A stretch of 64,000 nt of DNA from positions 149,732,945 to 149,796,944 of the forward strand of contig CM043950.1 in NCBI GenBank assembly GCA_014529385.2. The letters are read 5' to 3'. The notes under the pieces were generated by a model. It saw nothing but the letters and a program-made list of their open reading frames with translations, had not been told where the DNA came from and made no database searches. Position numbers and translations under genes: made by a program. Positions 1 to 10,439 of the stretch are shown in pieces; within the stretch, counting starts at the first letter, position 1; the number at the start of each line of letters is the position of its first letter. The stretch is from Adiantum capillus-veneris. Lineage: Eukaryota; Streptophyta; Polypodiopsida; Polypodiales; Pteridaceae.

Positions 1-1330
1 ATGAATATGTCACTGTATGTATTGTATGTTCATCAAAACCGCCAGCAGAGTATTCGACATTATATCAGATAATGATCGCTCCGGAATGGAGTCAGTATAT
101 TGTTGAATATCTCACAAATAGAACTTTCCCAGAAGGAACGTCAAAAGCTCGTCAGAAATCTGTAGAGACAGAAGCTAGAGATTACGCTTTAATAGGAGAT
201 CAACTCTATAAGAGAGGTAAAGACAACCAGCTTAGGATTTGCGCATCAGAGTCTGAGTATGTGATAATCCTGGAGCAAGCTCATGGAGGAGTAGGTGGAG
301 GCCATTTCTCAGGTGATAAGAAACAAAACTTTGTCTTAGCCGCGGGAATATGGTGGCCAACATTACATATGGACGCTGAGGAATACGTTAAACGGTGTGA
401 TTACTGTCAGCGGACCAAAGTACCACTTAAAAGAGATGATATGCCGCTTAGACAATGATGGGGGCAAGAGCTTTTGCAAAATGGGGGATTGATTATGTCG
501 GACCCATTTCACCTCCTGCATATAAGACTCATGCACAATACATCATTGTGGCTACAGACTATCTAACAAAGTGGGTCGAAGCAAAGGCAACTCAAAAAGC
601 AGATGCCAGGACCACGGCACAATTTCTATATGAATACGTCTTTGTACGATATGGATTGCCAATAGAAATTGTGAGTGATCGAGGCACACATTTTATAAAT
701 GAAGTGATAGATACTTCTAGATGAATTCATGGTAATCCATAGGAAATCAGCCCCGTATCATCCACAAACAAACGGACAAGCTGAAGCAACAAACAAAACC
801 ATATGCACGATCCTTACGAAGATTGTATCTAAGTCGAGAACTGACTGGGACGAGAAGTTGCATTCAACATTATGGGCATATAGGGTAGCATATAAAACAT
901 CGATAGGAACGACCCCATATAACATGGTTTTTGGGCTAAATGCTATCTTACCAATAGAATTCTTGATTTCAACCTTAAGGGTGGCTAAGGATCTAGAGTG
1001 GACAGGGCACGAGCTGTCTGATAGAATAGATGACCTGGAAAAGCTAGACGAGCTTCGCCTAAAAGCAGTAGCTTCTCTCTACACTCAAAAAAGGCGACAA
1101 AAAGAATTTTTTGATAAGCATGTGCGGACTAAAGAGTTTAAGGTTGGGGACTATGTCCTAGTTTACACTTTGAAACAGCATGCTAAGAAGCTTAAAAGCG
1201 AGGGATGGGACCTCTGGTGATTAAAGATCTATCACCAAGTGGAGCCGTCAAGCTTGCTACATTAGACGGAGAAGAAATGCCCAATTGGATTAGTGGATGC
1301 AGAGTGAAAAAGTATCTTTTGCCGCTAACC
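1..1330 (+). pseudogene. Element A: gypsy pol 3' end (integrase), frameshifted
   Basis: This is the C-terminal part of a Ty3/gypsy polyprotein, entering from the left edge. It would insert element cDNA into the genome. The HHCC zinc-binding region lies at about 270-415 and ends in C-D-Y-C. The catalytic core follows, with the first Asp in KWGIDYVGP, the second in VSDRGTHF and the Glu in NGQAEATNK, so the D-D-E set is visible. A C-terminal LVYTLK...GPLVIKDLS region closes it. The reading frame shifts near 455, 710, 1203 and 1330, so no intact protein is possible. The first codons continue the RNase H-integrase linker seen at the broken end of element D (P-x-W-S near 35680), so A and D are related families. 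Confidence 0.9.
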
Positions 1331-2418
1331 AAGACATGCTTCTCAAAATACATCAAGAAAAGCTGCGTGTCCAGAAAAAGAAAAAGATTGAGGAGGAAGC
1401 GCAAGCCGAGGCGAAGGAAAGAATGGAGAAAAGAAGACTACTGCGTCAGAAACAGCGCAATGAAGGAGCAATACGAATAAACGCAGTCAGTATAACACAA
1501 ATGGATAATGACAAAGAAGAACCCATCATTGAATGCAAAGTAGGAACCAACCAATCAAAGCAGAGCACTATTGGATTCAGGAGCTCAAGCTAACCTACTG
1601 TCACTCAGTTTGTATAGACAATTGACAAATGACACTAAACTACAAACTGCCAAGCAAGAGTTAAAGAGTTACTCTGAGAATTCAATCAAAACTGTCGGAT
1701 GCACAGTTTTACATATACAGATTAACCATTATGTGTATCCTCATATGTTTTACGTGGTTGAAGACCAAGCTACACAACATCCATTATTGCTAGGACAACC
1801 ATGGCAGAAGCAATACAATGCAATGATTGACTGGAGTTCTAAATCAGTGCTTATCAAATACGAAGGTGAAAGTCAATCAGTTAAGTTCACCAAAGGAGAA
1901 GAGCCAACTCCAAAGGACGAATCCAAAGACAAAGGTAAACAACAACCAGAGAAAAAGAAGAAGCAATGGCAACCAAAAGTTTCTATACAACCGATTACTC
2001 TTCGACGAGGAATTCTCAACAGTGGATAAGGAAGACAAGCAATAATATAACAGCTCAACCTTGGGAAAAAACGGAGTCAAAGTTGGTATGGAGACCAAAA
2101 AAGGTTGTGCCAGAGAACACAAAGGTGGAAAACAGAGTCTTCAATACCAGACAACAGAGTGATTCCAGACAATCAAGGACAGTGAAACAGATCTGGATTC
2201 CAAAGAAGTTCATGACGGCACAAAGCTATAGCAAGCAAATTTGGATCCCAAAGATTTGTAAACAGGAACTCCCTTCAGTACAATCAACGGAAACTCCTAG
2301 GTATTTCAAGTCGAGGAAATCAACACAAAGAGCAAAGCAGGTTTGGGTCGCAAAGAGTTTGTGGCAAGCACAAGTGAAGCGGAAGCAGATTTGGATTGTA
2401 AAAAGAACAACAAGGTAA
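1331..2418 (+). pseudogene. Element A: retropepsin-like domain plus W-x-P-K repeats, downstream of integrase
   Basis: Directly after integrase comes a Lys/Glu-rich stretch (about 1331-1560) and then an aspartic-protease-like domain (about 1560-1850). It has the active-site triad in LLDSGAQANLLS and the second-loop motif LLLGQPW. A tail with five spaced tryptophan motifs follows: WRPK, WIPK, WIPK, WVAK and WIVK, about 35, 16, 34 and 16 residues apart. The frame shifts near 1560 and 2020. Gypsy proteases normally sit between gag and RT, as in element D near 38500, so this is an extra one. Its tail resembles the sole ORF of element H (30552-32075). The function of the W-x-P-K array is unknown. 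It could also be a remnant of a fused neighbouring element. Confidence 0.65.
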
Positions 2419-2619
2419 AGATGAATCCATCTACTGATTCTACTACCAAAGTGCCAAAACCAACCAACCCCGACCACCAATCCTTCAATCAAACAAAGAG
2501 CAGCTTTATTGGAAAGACTGTTGTATCATCGCTCTGCAATTGCATTGGGAACTTATGACCAAAACAACTACAATGCTTCGCCCACAGACACTTCATAGTC
2601 GTCCGGGAGGACTCAGACT

Positions 2620-2633
2620 AGGAAGGGGGGAGG
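2620..2633 (+). other. Internal polypurine-tract-like sequence
   Basis: AGGAAGGGGGGAGG lies 200 bp after the W-x-P-K reading frame ends. It closely resembles the true polypurine tract of element H, whose minus-strand reading is AGGAAGGGGGG. No LTR start (TG) follows it and no LTR-like sequence is repeated from here, so it is not taken as an element end. It may be a second, central plus-strand priming tract or the fossil end of another element. Confidence 0.35.
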
Positions 2634-2639
2634 TATACA

Positions 2640-4233
2640 GGTATACGGGAGTTACAAAGCTGCTACAAGCGCCAAAAACAAAGAAACAAAAAAGTTATAT
2701 TACAAGGGCAGTGTCTTACATGATTTTGCAATTTTTATGTTTGATTGCGGATATTGATAATATTTATGCCCTTATATACCTTGTTTTGCAACAAGAAGAG
2801 ATCAAATGATGAATTTGGGTCTCTAGACGTGTAAATATCACTAAATAAGAGTGTGTTTGGAGCTAAAAAGTGGAAAAAAGTGGTAATCCAAGTCCAAAAA
2901 TCACAAATAAGTGTATATTCATATACACAGGGTTACCAGCTATTTATCGTGTATGTTTGGAATTTTTTGGCTTCAATTTGCTATTTTCCTTTATTTTTTT
3001 ATGATTTTCTTAATAAAAGTAAAAGAAAAATAAAAAAGCAGGTGAAATGAGATCGGAAAAAATAAAAGAATAGACGGTGAGGGTCCTAATGACAAGGATA
3101 ACCCATGGTAAAAATTGGGTACAATTCTGAAAAAGTTGCGGAAAGCCCGAAATGACAGAATTTTGGCAAAGTGGACAGATTTCTCAGAAATAGGTCAAAC
3201 GGAGTCCAAATTGAGAAATTTCAAATCCTAATGTGCATTTCACGACGAGATAGGAGCACATGTCAAATTTGGTAACAAGTGATCCGGGAAGCCCGAAGTT
3301 AAGTATTTTTCACATCACTTTCAAGCTCATTTCCACTATTACCTTCTTGGAGAGAGCAAAGAGCACATAGGAGCATCCGACCTTCTACCGCCTTCTACGA
3401 GAGCTCAGAGGACACCAGACATGAGAGGTAGACTCGTTGCATAAGCTTTTGATGCTTATCGTTAACTTTTGTCGCGAAAACTGACCAAAACCAAGAAACA
3501 AGAGCAGACGGGGAATGGGGAAGAACGCTAGGTAGGGGCACAACCGCCTAACCAAACCTTGCAAGAACTTAGAGGTGGGTTACCCTAGCATAGAAGATGG
3601 GTTTCTAACACTCAAAGCTCGAGAAAGAACGACTTGAAAAACCCTAGGTCAACAGAGCCTGCAAGAGGCAAACAGGAAAAAGTTGTCGAAACGACACGAA
3701 ACTTCACAGGAAGTTCAACCACATCAAGTACAATGCAACCATGGAGTATCTCCAGGTTTGGATCACCAAAAGTAGGTCGGAACAACCGATTCGGCTGCGG
3801 ACACACAAAGCGTCATTTTGGCATAACGGCTAAATTGACGACCAAATGACATGAAACTTCACAAGCAGCTTCAAATATACATGGATGACTTATGTTTGCA
3901 AGCAAAACCCAAAAGAAAGCTGATTCACTTACCGATGGTGAAAAAGACGCTTTCGGGCAACCAAATGGAGAAAGATGGAGAACGGGGAGCCAAAGTCAAG
4001 TTCAACCAAATAGGTGGCTTCACAACATATCCAATGAGCTGGAAATGCAACTCTCGAGAAGAAAAGTTGAAGAAATTCAACTCCAAGGCAAAAAGACGAC
4101 TTCGGAGACTGAAATGCCTATAAGGGGGCTTTTTAGCTAAACTAATGACTTTTTAAGTTGAAAAACTAGTTAGCAGGGCTTAGGGCACTAGCACAAAGCA
4201 TTCTTTGCACAAAAAGACCAACATTTCAAGAAA
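2640..4233 (+). other. Element A: noncoding region before the palindrome array
   Basis: I see no protein similarity here. The short reading frames are A-rich and lack conserved motifs. AAAAGAC recurs near 3941 and 4090 and then becomes the lead-in to the palindromes downstream, so the array may be the preserved part of a longer, decayed tandem repeat. Confidence 0.5.
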
Positions 4234-5249
4234 AGACATCATACGCGTATGATGTCTCCAAGCATGATTATTTTCACATCCATTTCAACATTTGAGTGCA
4301 TAGCCTAATTCCACATGATTAATCACATCCTATGAACCAAGTATCATGAGAATTGGAGTTAGAAAACCCAAGGAAAACCAAAAAGACGCAAAGTAGGCCA
4401 TAAAATTGATTTTTGGTCCTAATTTTGTCAAAATAACTCCAAACTCATTGAAACTTTGTAGGATTGTTGATTAACACATCTATAAGCTATCTGGAACCAA
4501 AAAAGCACCATTTTGACACAAAAGACATCATACGCGTATGATGTCTATTTGCACTTACAGAGCCAAAACTGCTCATTTGTCATCATACATCCATTATATA
4601 TATCTAATACATGCTACATATGAAGTTTGGAACCATTTGGTCAAGTGGATCACCCCATTAGCCCAATTGAGGGAAAATCCTTCATCCAAAGCCTATTTTA
4701 GCACAAATCCAACATACTCAAGTCCAAACCAAGATTTGAGTAGGGACAGTCCTTCACTAGTACATGGGGAGTCCACAGAACCAATCCCATGAAAAATTGA
4801 TGAAAAAGACATCATACGCGTATGATGTCTCCAGAGCCATATTTAGCCCAAAATCTATCCAAACTTCATAAATCCACTGAATAAGCCTATCTAAAGCCAA
4901 ATCCAAGCTTATAGAGAAAATTTGGTCCAAAAATACACTAAAAGACATCATACGCGTATGATGTCTCACTATGTGATTTTGGCACCTCAGGGCTTCAACC
5001 ACCAAACAGAAGTGATCTACATGCCATTTGAAGTGAACCACCAATTTTCTCCAATTTGGATCATAAAATCCAATTCCCTTTCAAAATTTTGCCAAGAGCC
5101 TGAACTGGACTAAACTGGCCAAAACTTGACCAAATGGGATCCAAACTCAAATCCAAGCATATGATACTCTCATGTATACACTATCAGCTACAAGCACAAC
5201 CAATATGAAGTTATTTTGACACAAAAGACATCATACGCGTATGATGTCT
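4234..5249. repeat. Element A: five perfect 24-bp palindromes
   Basis: AGACATCATACG followed at once by its reverse complement occurs without a mismatch at 4234-4257, 4523-4546, 4807-4830, 4943-4966 and 5226-5249. Start-to-start spacings are 289, 284, 136 and 283 bp. Most copies are preceded by AAAA or AAA. The sequence between copies is clearly diverged, so the palindromes look selectively kept. The array sits between the W-x-P-K frame and ORF3 and ends 158 bp before a putative splice acceptor. Element D has an equivalent array with a different motif at 43908-44493. As RNA each copy could form a hairpin or a dimer contact; as DNA it would suit a dimeric binding protein. Confidence 0.95.
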
Positions 5250-5397
5250 CCAGCATGATTTTGAGCCCATTTGCATATTTTTTCACCTACCTTGCATCCT
5301 TAGGCCTGAATAGCTCATGTTTCAATTTTCAAGTCATTTGAATAGTTAAAAGCTTCATTTCGGCTTTCAGTACTAAAAAGACGCTAACTTTGAACTT

Positions 5398-5408
5398 GGA
5401 GTTACAGG
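5398..5408 (+). promoter_or_regulatory. Putative 3' splice site for ORF3
   Basis: The sequence GTTACAG ends in AG at 5406-5407, and the ORF3 ATG begins at 5413 in the context CCATGG. Element D has TTAACAG at the same 5-nt distance from its ORF3 start (43719). With a GTAAGT donor in the LTR, this suggests a spliced subgenomic ORF3 mRNA. Confidence 0.55.
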
Positions 5409-5412
5409 ATCC

Positions 5413-8400
5413 ATGGATTCCGCCAAGTCATCAGCAGCAAAGAGAAAAAGACCGACAATCAAAGATGCTCTTGCAGAAGCAGAACCCTTTGACATTCCAG
5501 CAGAAACCCTCAAGCCAACCAAAACTTGGGTGGAGGAAGCAGTACTGGAGAAAGAGGGAATAAAGATCTACCAGGGGACTTTCAGAGATCCTCAAGGGCA
5601 AGCGGTGGATATACCGATGATCCCACAAGAATTGGTGGATTATAGCAGGTCAGAGAACATCAGCAGGTACCTGGAAAGGGCAGACTTGCACAGATTCTTC
5701 ACCTCGAGACCATCAGGTGTAGATACAAGAAGAGTGTACGAGTTGGCAACCTCCATTCAGAAAGATGGGAAAGCCACATTGACAGCATAGATGGAGAGAA
5801 AGTAGAGGTACAGATCACTCCACAGCTCATTGCAGATGCATTGAAGCTGAACAACAAAGGGAGCTCTGTCAGGGAAAGAAGGGAGGCTATAGAGGTTTAT
5901 GGGTCCAAGAAACAGAATGCAACTTATGGAGATATGAAGGACCAAGAGCGGCAACCCTTTGCCGACTGTACAACCAATTTCTCCATATTTGCAGTAAAAG
6001 ACCGCAAAAGTATACGACACCACCCCATGCCATTGCAACTACCATCACATGGGCATTGAAGAGCAATATGCCAAAAGAGGTGAATTACGCTCAACACATC
6101 CACGAGCAAGTAATTGCCACGCACAACGAGAAGCCAAAGTATATAGGAGGAGCTGAAGTTCTGACAAGAATAGCTTATGAAGCTATTGGAGCCAGAGATC
6201 AATGGCCAAAGGTTCCCTCCCAGAATGAGTGGCTTAGAGAAGCCGATGAGGAGGAAGAACAGCCTGAAGTATCCAAGAGGGCGTCCACAAGAGCACGCAG
6301 GAAACTAGAAATAGTTTCAGAACCTGAAGAGAATGTGGATGAGCCGCTTATGAAGAAAGCAAAGAAGAAGGTTGCTCCCAAGCAAACCAAAAGTCAGAAA
6401 GCGGCAAGAATGGAAAGACTGGTGGAGCAGTTTAGAGCGGAAAGATCTCTAAAGGGGGACTTTGAAGAAAAGTGGGTGCCAGACTCCACTAAAGTCGGAA
6501 CTAGCTCAGCCAGGCCACATGTTGATCAATATGATCAATATATTAGAGCTTATGAGGAGTCAGAGGCTATACTGGAGCAGCAACCTGTCGAGCCATACAC
6601 TGAAGAGGAAGTACAGCTTTTAAAAGCTGAGCTGAAAAGGACGACAAGGGGAAGAAGAAAGTAGATGAGTCTACTGAACCTCAAGAGAAAGACGGGCAAG
6701 CAAACAAAGGCAAAGCAAGATGACTGAGGACAATCAGCCCTCCTTTACTGATGTACCAAGCCCGAAGAAGACGGAACATTGTGGAAGAGACCACAGTAGA
6801 GATGGACACGGCTGGTATGGAAAAGCCGGAGGCCGGGACCAAGGAAAAGGAGATAGATCCAATTCAGCAAAAGAAAAACGATTATGAGGATCTGGTAGCA
6901 ATAGGGTACACTGAAGAAGAGGCCCTTGAGGCAGTCTATGGGATCCACCTACAAAAACAAGATGATCGAGAGGGGACAGAGGAAAAAATAAAGAGTACAA
7001 AGAGAGTGAAGAGAAACTGGACGAGCAGAACGTACTAGAAGAGCCGAAGCCAGTGGAGGTGGTGGCAGAAAAAGCTTTAGAGTTGACAGATGAAGATGAA
7101 AAAAGACATGCACATGGTGCATGAACTGCTCAACAAGATCAAAGAAAGATCCAAGGCAAAGGAAGTGGAGATTGAGACAGCCAAACAAAGGGAAGCCGAG
7201 TTGCAGAGGAAATTAGAGGATGCTATGACTGAATCTGAAAGTCATAAAGCATCACTCTACGACGCGGAAAACGAGAGAGACGGCTTGATACTCCAGCTAG
7301 CCGAGGCTTCAAGAGAAGTAACAAGTGCACAGGAAGCAAGGGAGCAGATGGAAGACGACTTGGAGGCGGCTAAAGATGAGCTCATTGAGCTAAGGAAAGA
7401 GTCGAGCTCCAAGAAAGAACAATCACTAGACTCAGGACTACCCCTAGAGCTAGCAGAGCAGGAACCGAACAAGAGGGAGCTCTTGTACCAGCTCTGGAAG
7501 ACCAAGTCCGAAGCTTACAAAGAGAGCTAAGATTAGAGCAAGTGCAAAGGTTGCACATTGTGGAGGGATCATTGGCAGCAGGAGAGGCTCACTTTAGAAA
7601 ATCAAACACTAAGAACAGAGAATGAGACCCTCCGCAAACAGCTCCAAGATCTACAAGAGCAACAAAGAAGAGAGACAGAGACACCACAAGAAGAATCAGG
7701 TGGAGCAGCCATAGAGCTACCAGAAACTGGAGAGGCAACCACAATTGAAGATCCAGCCCCAGTTCACGAGGTGGCCTCGACTTCAGGAATCTCTGAAGAA
7801 GAAGAACAAAGGCTCCATGACCAAATAGCAAAGTCAACAGAGGAGAGTGCCAAGGCGGAAATGGAATGGGAGAGGAGACTCCTAATCTCCATTAGACTTC
7901 AGGATTAGACACAAAAGTGCTCCATGAAGAGTGGATGCAACCCAGCCTGCCTTTCCCTTTGATGAAGTTTGAAGTGATAAAAACGAAAAAGAGAATAGAG
8001 GAGGAGCAGTATGTCGCTCTTTACGAAGGCGACATCACAAAAGAGGAACAATCAAAGAAGATTGTAGATTCACAGCCTAGATGGAGGAAAGGTTGGCTGA
8101 ACAAATACCCAGCGTACCTCATCTACTTGGTGGAGGCACCAAAGGAGATTCGGGAGGAATGCAACCTTCTGCCGGTGGCCAAGAGTCAGAAACTGGAAAG
8201 AGCATGGCAAGATTGCAGAAAAGAAGCCAAATTGTCTTAATTATCCCAGGATGCCAGGACCAAAGGCAGGAGAGAGAATAGGTAAAGCCTACATGGTGAA
8301 AACCCTAACGGGCACCATCAAGCTCTTTACTGGCTCTCCTGACCTTTCGTGTCAGATGCTCAAGAAAATTTGCAGGACTCTCTTAGCTTGCATTGAAGTG

Positions 8401-8710
8401 TTCACGCCAGATAAAGCCACGACCTCGAGTCTACTATCGACGGCCGACACAGTGACTGATATGATATATGATCTTTCATTGCAGCCTTCTCCAAAAGTGT
8501 TGCACCTCCTATACCAGAGGATTATGTTTTTGCCTAGCTTCCACATGCAAACATTCGAAGAAGCTTTCTACACCGGCTTTTTCACCCACGAGAGTAAAAT
8601 ATTCGGCCCAACCTTGACCATCGGCAACCTACGATACGAATCACATTTGCAGATGCTCAAGACGACAGGACTTTATGGACCAAGCATAAAAGTCATGACA
8701 GGGACGACAG
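5413..8710 (+). pseudogene. Element A: extra 3' ORF (ORF3), coiled-coil protein, frameshifted
   Basis: This large extra ORF lies between pol and the 3' LTR. The ATG at 5413 is chosen for its CCATGG context and its match to the ORF3 start of element D. The parts in order are: a basic N-terminus (AAKRKRPTIK); a short conserved block near 5800-5850 (VEVQITPQLIADAL, compared with IEVVITKEIMAEAL in D); acidic and lysine-rich linkers; a long coiled coil at about 7090-7530; four leucine heptads at about 7585-7670; and a C-terminal domain at about 8290-8620 (YMVKTLTGT, DLSC, KIFGP) shared with D. The frame is lost at least six times (near 5770, 6050, 6664, 7040, 7910 and 8240). I see no signal peptide or membrane span, so it does not look like an envelope. 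Function unknown. Confidence 0.75.
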
Positions 8711-8714
8711 GAAC

Positions 8715-8728
8715 GCGGAGGGGGGGAG
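8715..8728 (+). other. Element A: 3' polypurine tract
   Basis: GCGGAGGGGGGGAG lies immediately before the LTR start TGTTGAGCC. This is the plus-strand primer position of LTR retrotransposons. Element D has AAGGAGGGGAGAA at the same place. Confidence 0.85.
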
Positions 8729-8937
8729 TGTTGAGCCAGCAGAGGATCACACCCACATTTTTGCTCACACTCATCATTTTGTAACCATTGATTGTAATAA
8801 ATGTCTTTTCGACATTATTTTTGATTTGAGCCATTCATTAAGTAACGGGACTCAATTGAGTTTCCAGCTTGTAATTCCGATGTAATTTCACTTGCTGATG
8901 TAATTAGTTAGAGATGTTCTCACCTCCAAGGCTGAGG

Positions 8938-8945
8938 TATATAAG
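8938..8945 (+). promoter_or_regulatory. TATA box of element A LTR
   Basis: TATATAAG lies 209 bp into the LTR. The D LTR has TATAAAAG 222 bp in. Transcription would start roughly 30 bp downstream. Confidence 0.7.
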
Positions 8946-9160
8946 CCAAAGTTTTTGTAACCTAGGGGGATTCAGATTATTAATCAAAGTGAGTTTTTGA
9001 GCGCCGTGACTGTGTCTAAGAGAGAGTGAGAGAGAGAGAGTCTTATCTACTTGCTACGCGAGCTACGGAGCCGCCATTGGAGAAGCGACACCGCCATTGT
9101 GTTAGCAACGGCGAGAGCTACGCACAGATACCAAGAGTGCGCGCTATCGGCTTCTATGTG

Positions 9161-9168
9161 TGGTAAGT
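9161..9168 (+). promoter_or_regulatory. Putative 5' splice site in element A LTR
   Basis: TG/GTAAGT, a full plant donor consensus, lies about 225 bp after the TATA box. Element D has CAG/GTAAGA in its LTR after the TATA box at 40970-40962 (-). Only the 5' LTR copy, outside the window, would be used in the transcript. Confidence 0.5.
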
Positions 9169-9311
9169 TCCTACGAGCTTCGGTGTGAGTTTTCTTCCAA
9201 CTCGTGTGTCGGAATGGAGCGTGCAGCATATCTATAGAACCACAACGAGTAGAGCTACACATTAGTACCATCGGGGTCAAGTTTCGATCACCTGTATTTT
9301 TCGGCCTGTCT

Positions 9312-9321
9312 TCATACGCGT
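9312..9321 (+). promoter_or_regulatory. LTR half-site of the element A palindrome
   Basis: TCATACGCGT is identical to the core of the internal palindrome array. It lies 583 bp into the LTR, in the context CTGTCT...TTTACCGCAC. The aligned place in the D LTR (573 bp in) carries the D-type motif instead. Confidence 0.7.
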
Positions 9322-9779
9322 TTACCGCACGGAGTGGTTATAGGTTGATTTTGCAGTTCAAGTCTTTAGGGTGTTGTTCTTACCTAGTGTATAGACTTCC
9401 CCTTGAGTTTGAGATCGATTCAATGATTCTAGATCCTATTTTGTATAGCATTCGTTCGTAGTACGGATTTCAGTCACTTGCGTATTTTAGAACTTAGATT
9501 TGATTTCCTTAGTAGTGATTGTCATTAGAAGGTCGAGTAGGTGATTTGACACCCACCTAGTTGTTTCCATGTGCCTGCGGGTCAAGCTCCGTCCTCGTCT
9601 GACAAATTCTGTTGTTGGTTGAGTTCTCGCTATTTAGCTTTCCGCTAGCGGCGTAACCGCCTTAACAAGTTCCCTTCGTTTTTACATAAACCTTTTCAAA
9701 AAAAAACCATATCATGTATACGTCTCCTACATGCTATCCATGTAGGATCTCACATGAGATTTAAGGCCAATGAAAGAAA

Positions 9780-10110
9780 TAAATGAACTTTGTGCAAAAC
9801 CATAACCGTACCAACTTAAAACCATAACCATAACAAACTTAATTTGTGCAAAACCATAACCAAATTAAAACCATAACCGGCCATAACCCTTATTGATCAA
9901 AACCATAATGCAGATAACCATAACCATAAACAAAACAATAACCATAGCATAACCCAAAAGTTAAACATAACCATAAACAAAACAATAACCATAACCATGT
10001 CTATACAAGAATAGGAGAAATAACTATGTCTATACAATGAACAATGACAATAACCATAACCATAACCATAAGGAAAAAAATAACTGTCTGAACAATAAAT
10101 CATAATCATA
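9780..10110. repeat. Degenerate AACCAT/CCATAA hexamer array
   Basis: Many runs of AACCATAACCATAAC occur, interrupted by CAAAACC, GTCTATACAA and similar. The unit is CCATAA, not the plant telomere unit CCCTAAA. No gene is seen in it. Confidence 0.8.
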
Positions 10111-10170
10111 TATGTCTATACAAAAAAGAGGTGTCTCTCTGTGTCTCTCTGGCGTGTCGGGCTCGATGAA

Positions 10171-10420
10171 TCAAAAATTCTGCATATATTTGTAAGCTTC
10201 CTCTGCCATACCTTCGTCCATCTCATCTAATGTCACAATAGTATGTACGTCGTCTGATCGACTTTCCTCCAAGAGCTCTTGGCATTTAAATACTTGTTTA
10301 TTTCTTGGAGCAACCTGAACCACAAACCACCATTGTCGCTCTCGAGGGTCCGGTGCAAAGACCACTTGCTCGCAATGTTCGGGGCTAGCTCTTCCTCTTC
10401 TAGAGATATGGGTTCTCCGA
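10171..10420 (-). pseudogene. Transposase-associated fragment (tentative)
   Basis: A short open stretch contains EQVVFAPDPRERQWWFVVQ and then VAPRN. That layout, with a V-F-x-x-D-P segment before W-x-x-V-x-x-V-x-P-R, recalls the region following the transposase in plant CACTA (En/Spm) elements. It has no start-codon context and is only about 65-80 codons. It lies next to a tandem array that could be subterminal repeats. The family match is from memory of the pattern, so confidence is low. Confidence 0.3.
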
Positions 10421-10439
10421 ACTATCGAGCTACTCTCAC

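Larger units (their letters stand above)
8729..9686 (+). mobile_element. Element A: 3' LTR
   Basis: The LTR begins TGTTGAGCC after the polypurine tract. The end is put at TTTTTACA (9686) because a CA terminus occurs there before the sequence changes to AACCAT repeats. The end is less certain than the start, because the 5' LTR is outside the window. About 960 bp fits the roughly 900-bp LTR of element D, with which it shares the TATA region (AAGGCTGAGGTATATAAG against TGGCTAAGGTATAAAAG). It contains a TATA box, a short GA repeat near 9020, a splice-donor-like site and a half-copy of the internal palindrome. Confidence 0.75.

Noticed and set aside
5413-8710. ORF3 as a retroviral-type envelope
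   Set aside because: No signal peptide, hydrophobic membrane span or cysteine pattern. The visible features are coiled coils and charged linkers.
9780-10110. Interstitial telomere repeat
   Set aside because: The unit is CCATAA, not CCCTAAA, and no canonical units were seen.
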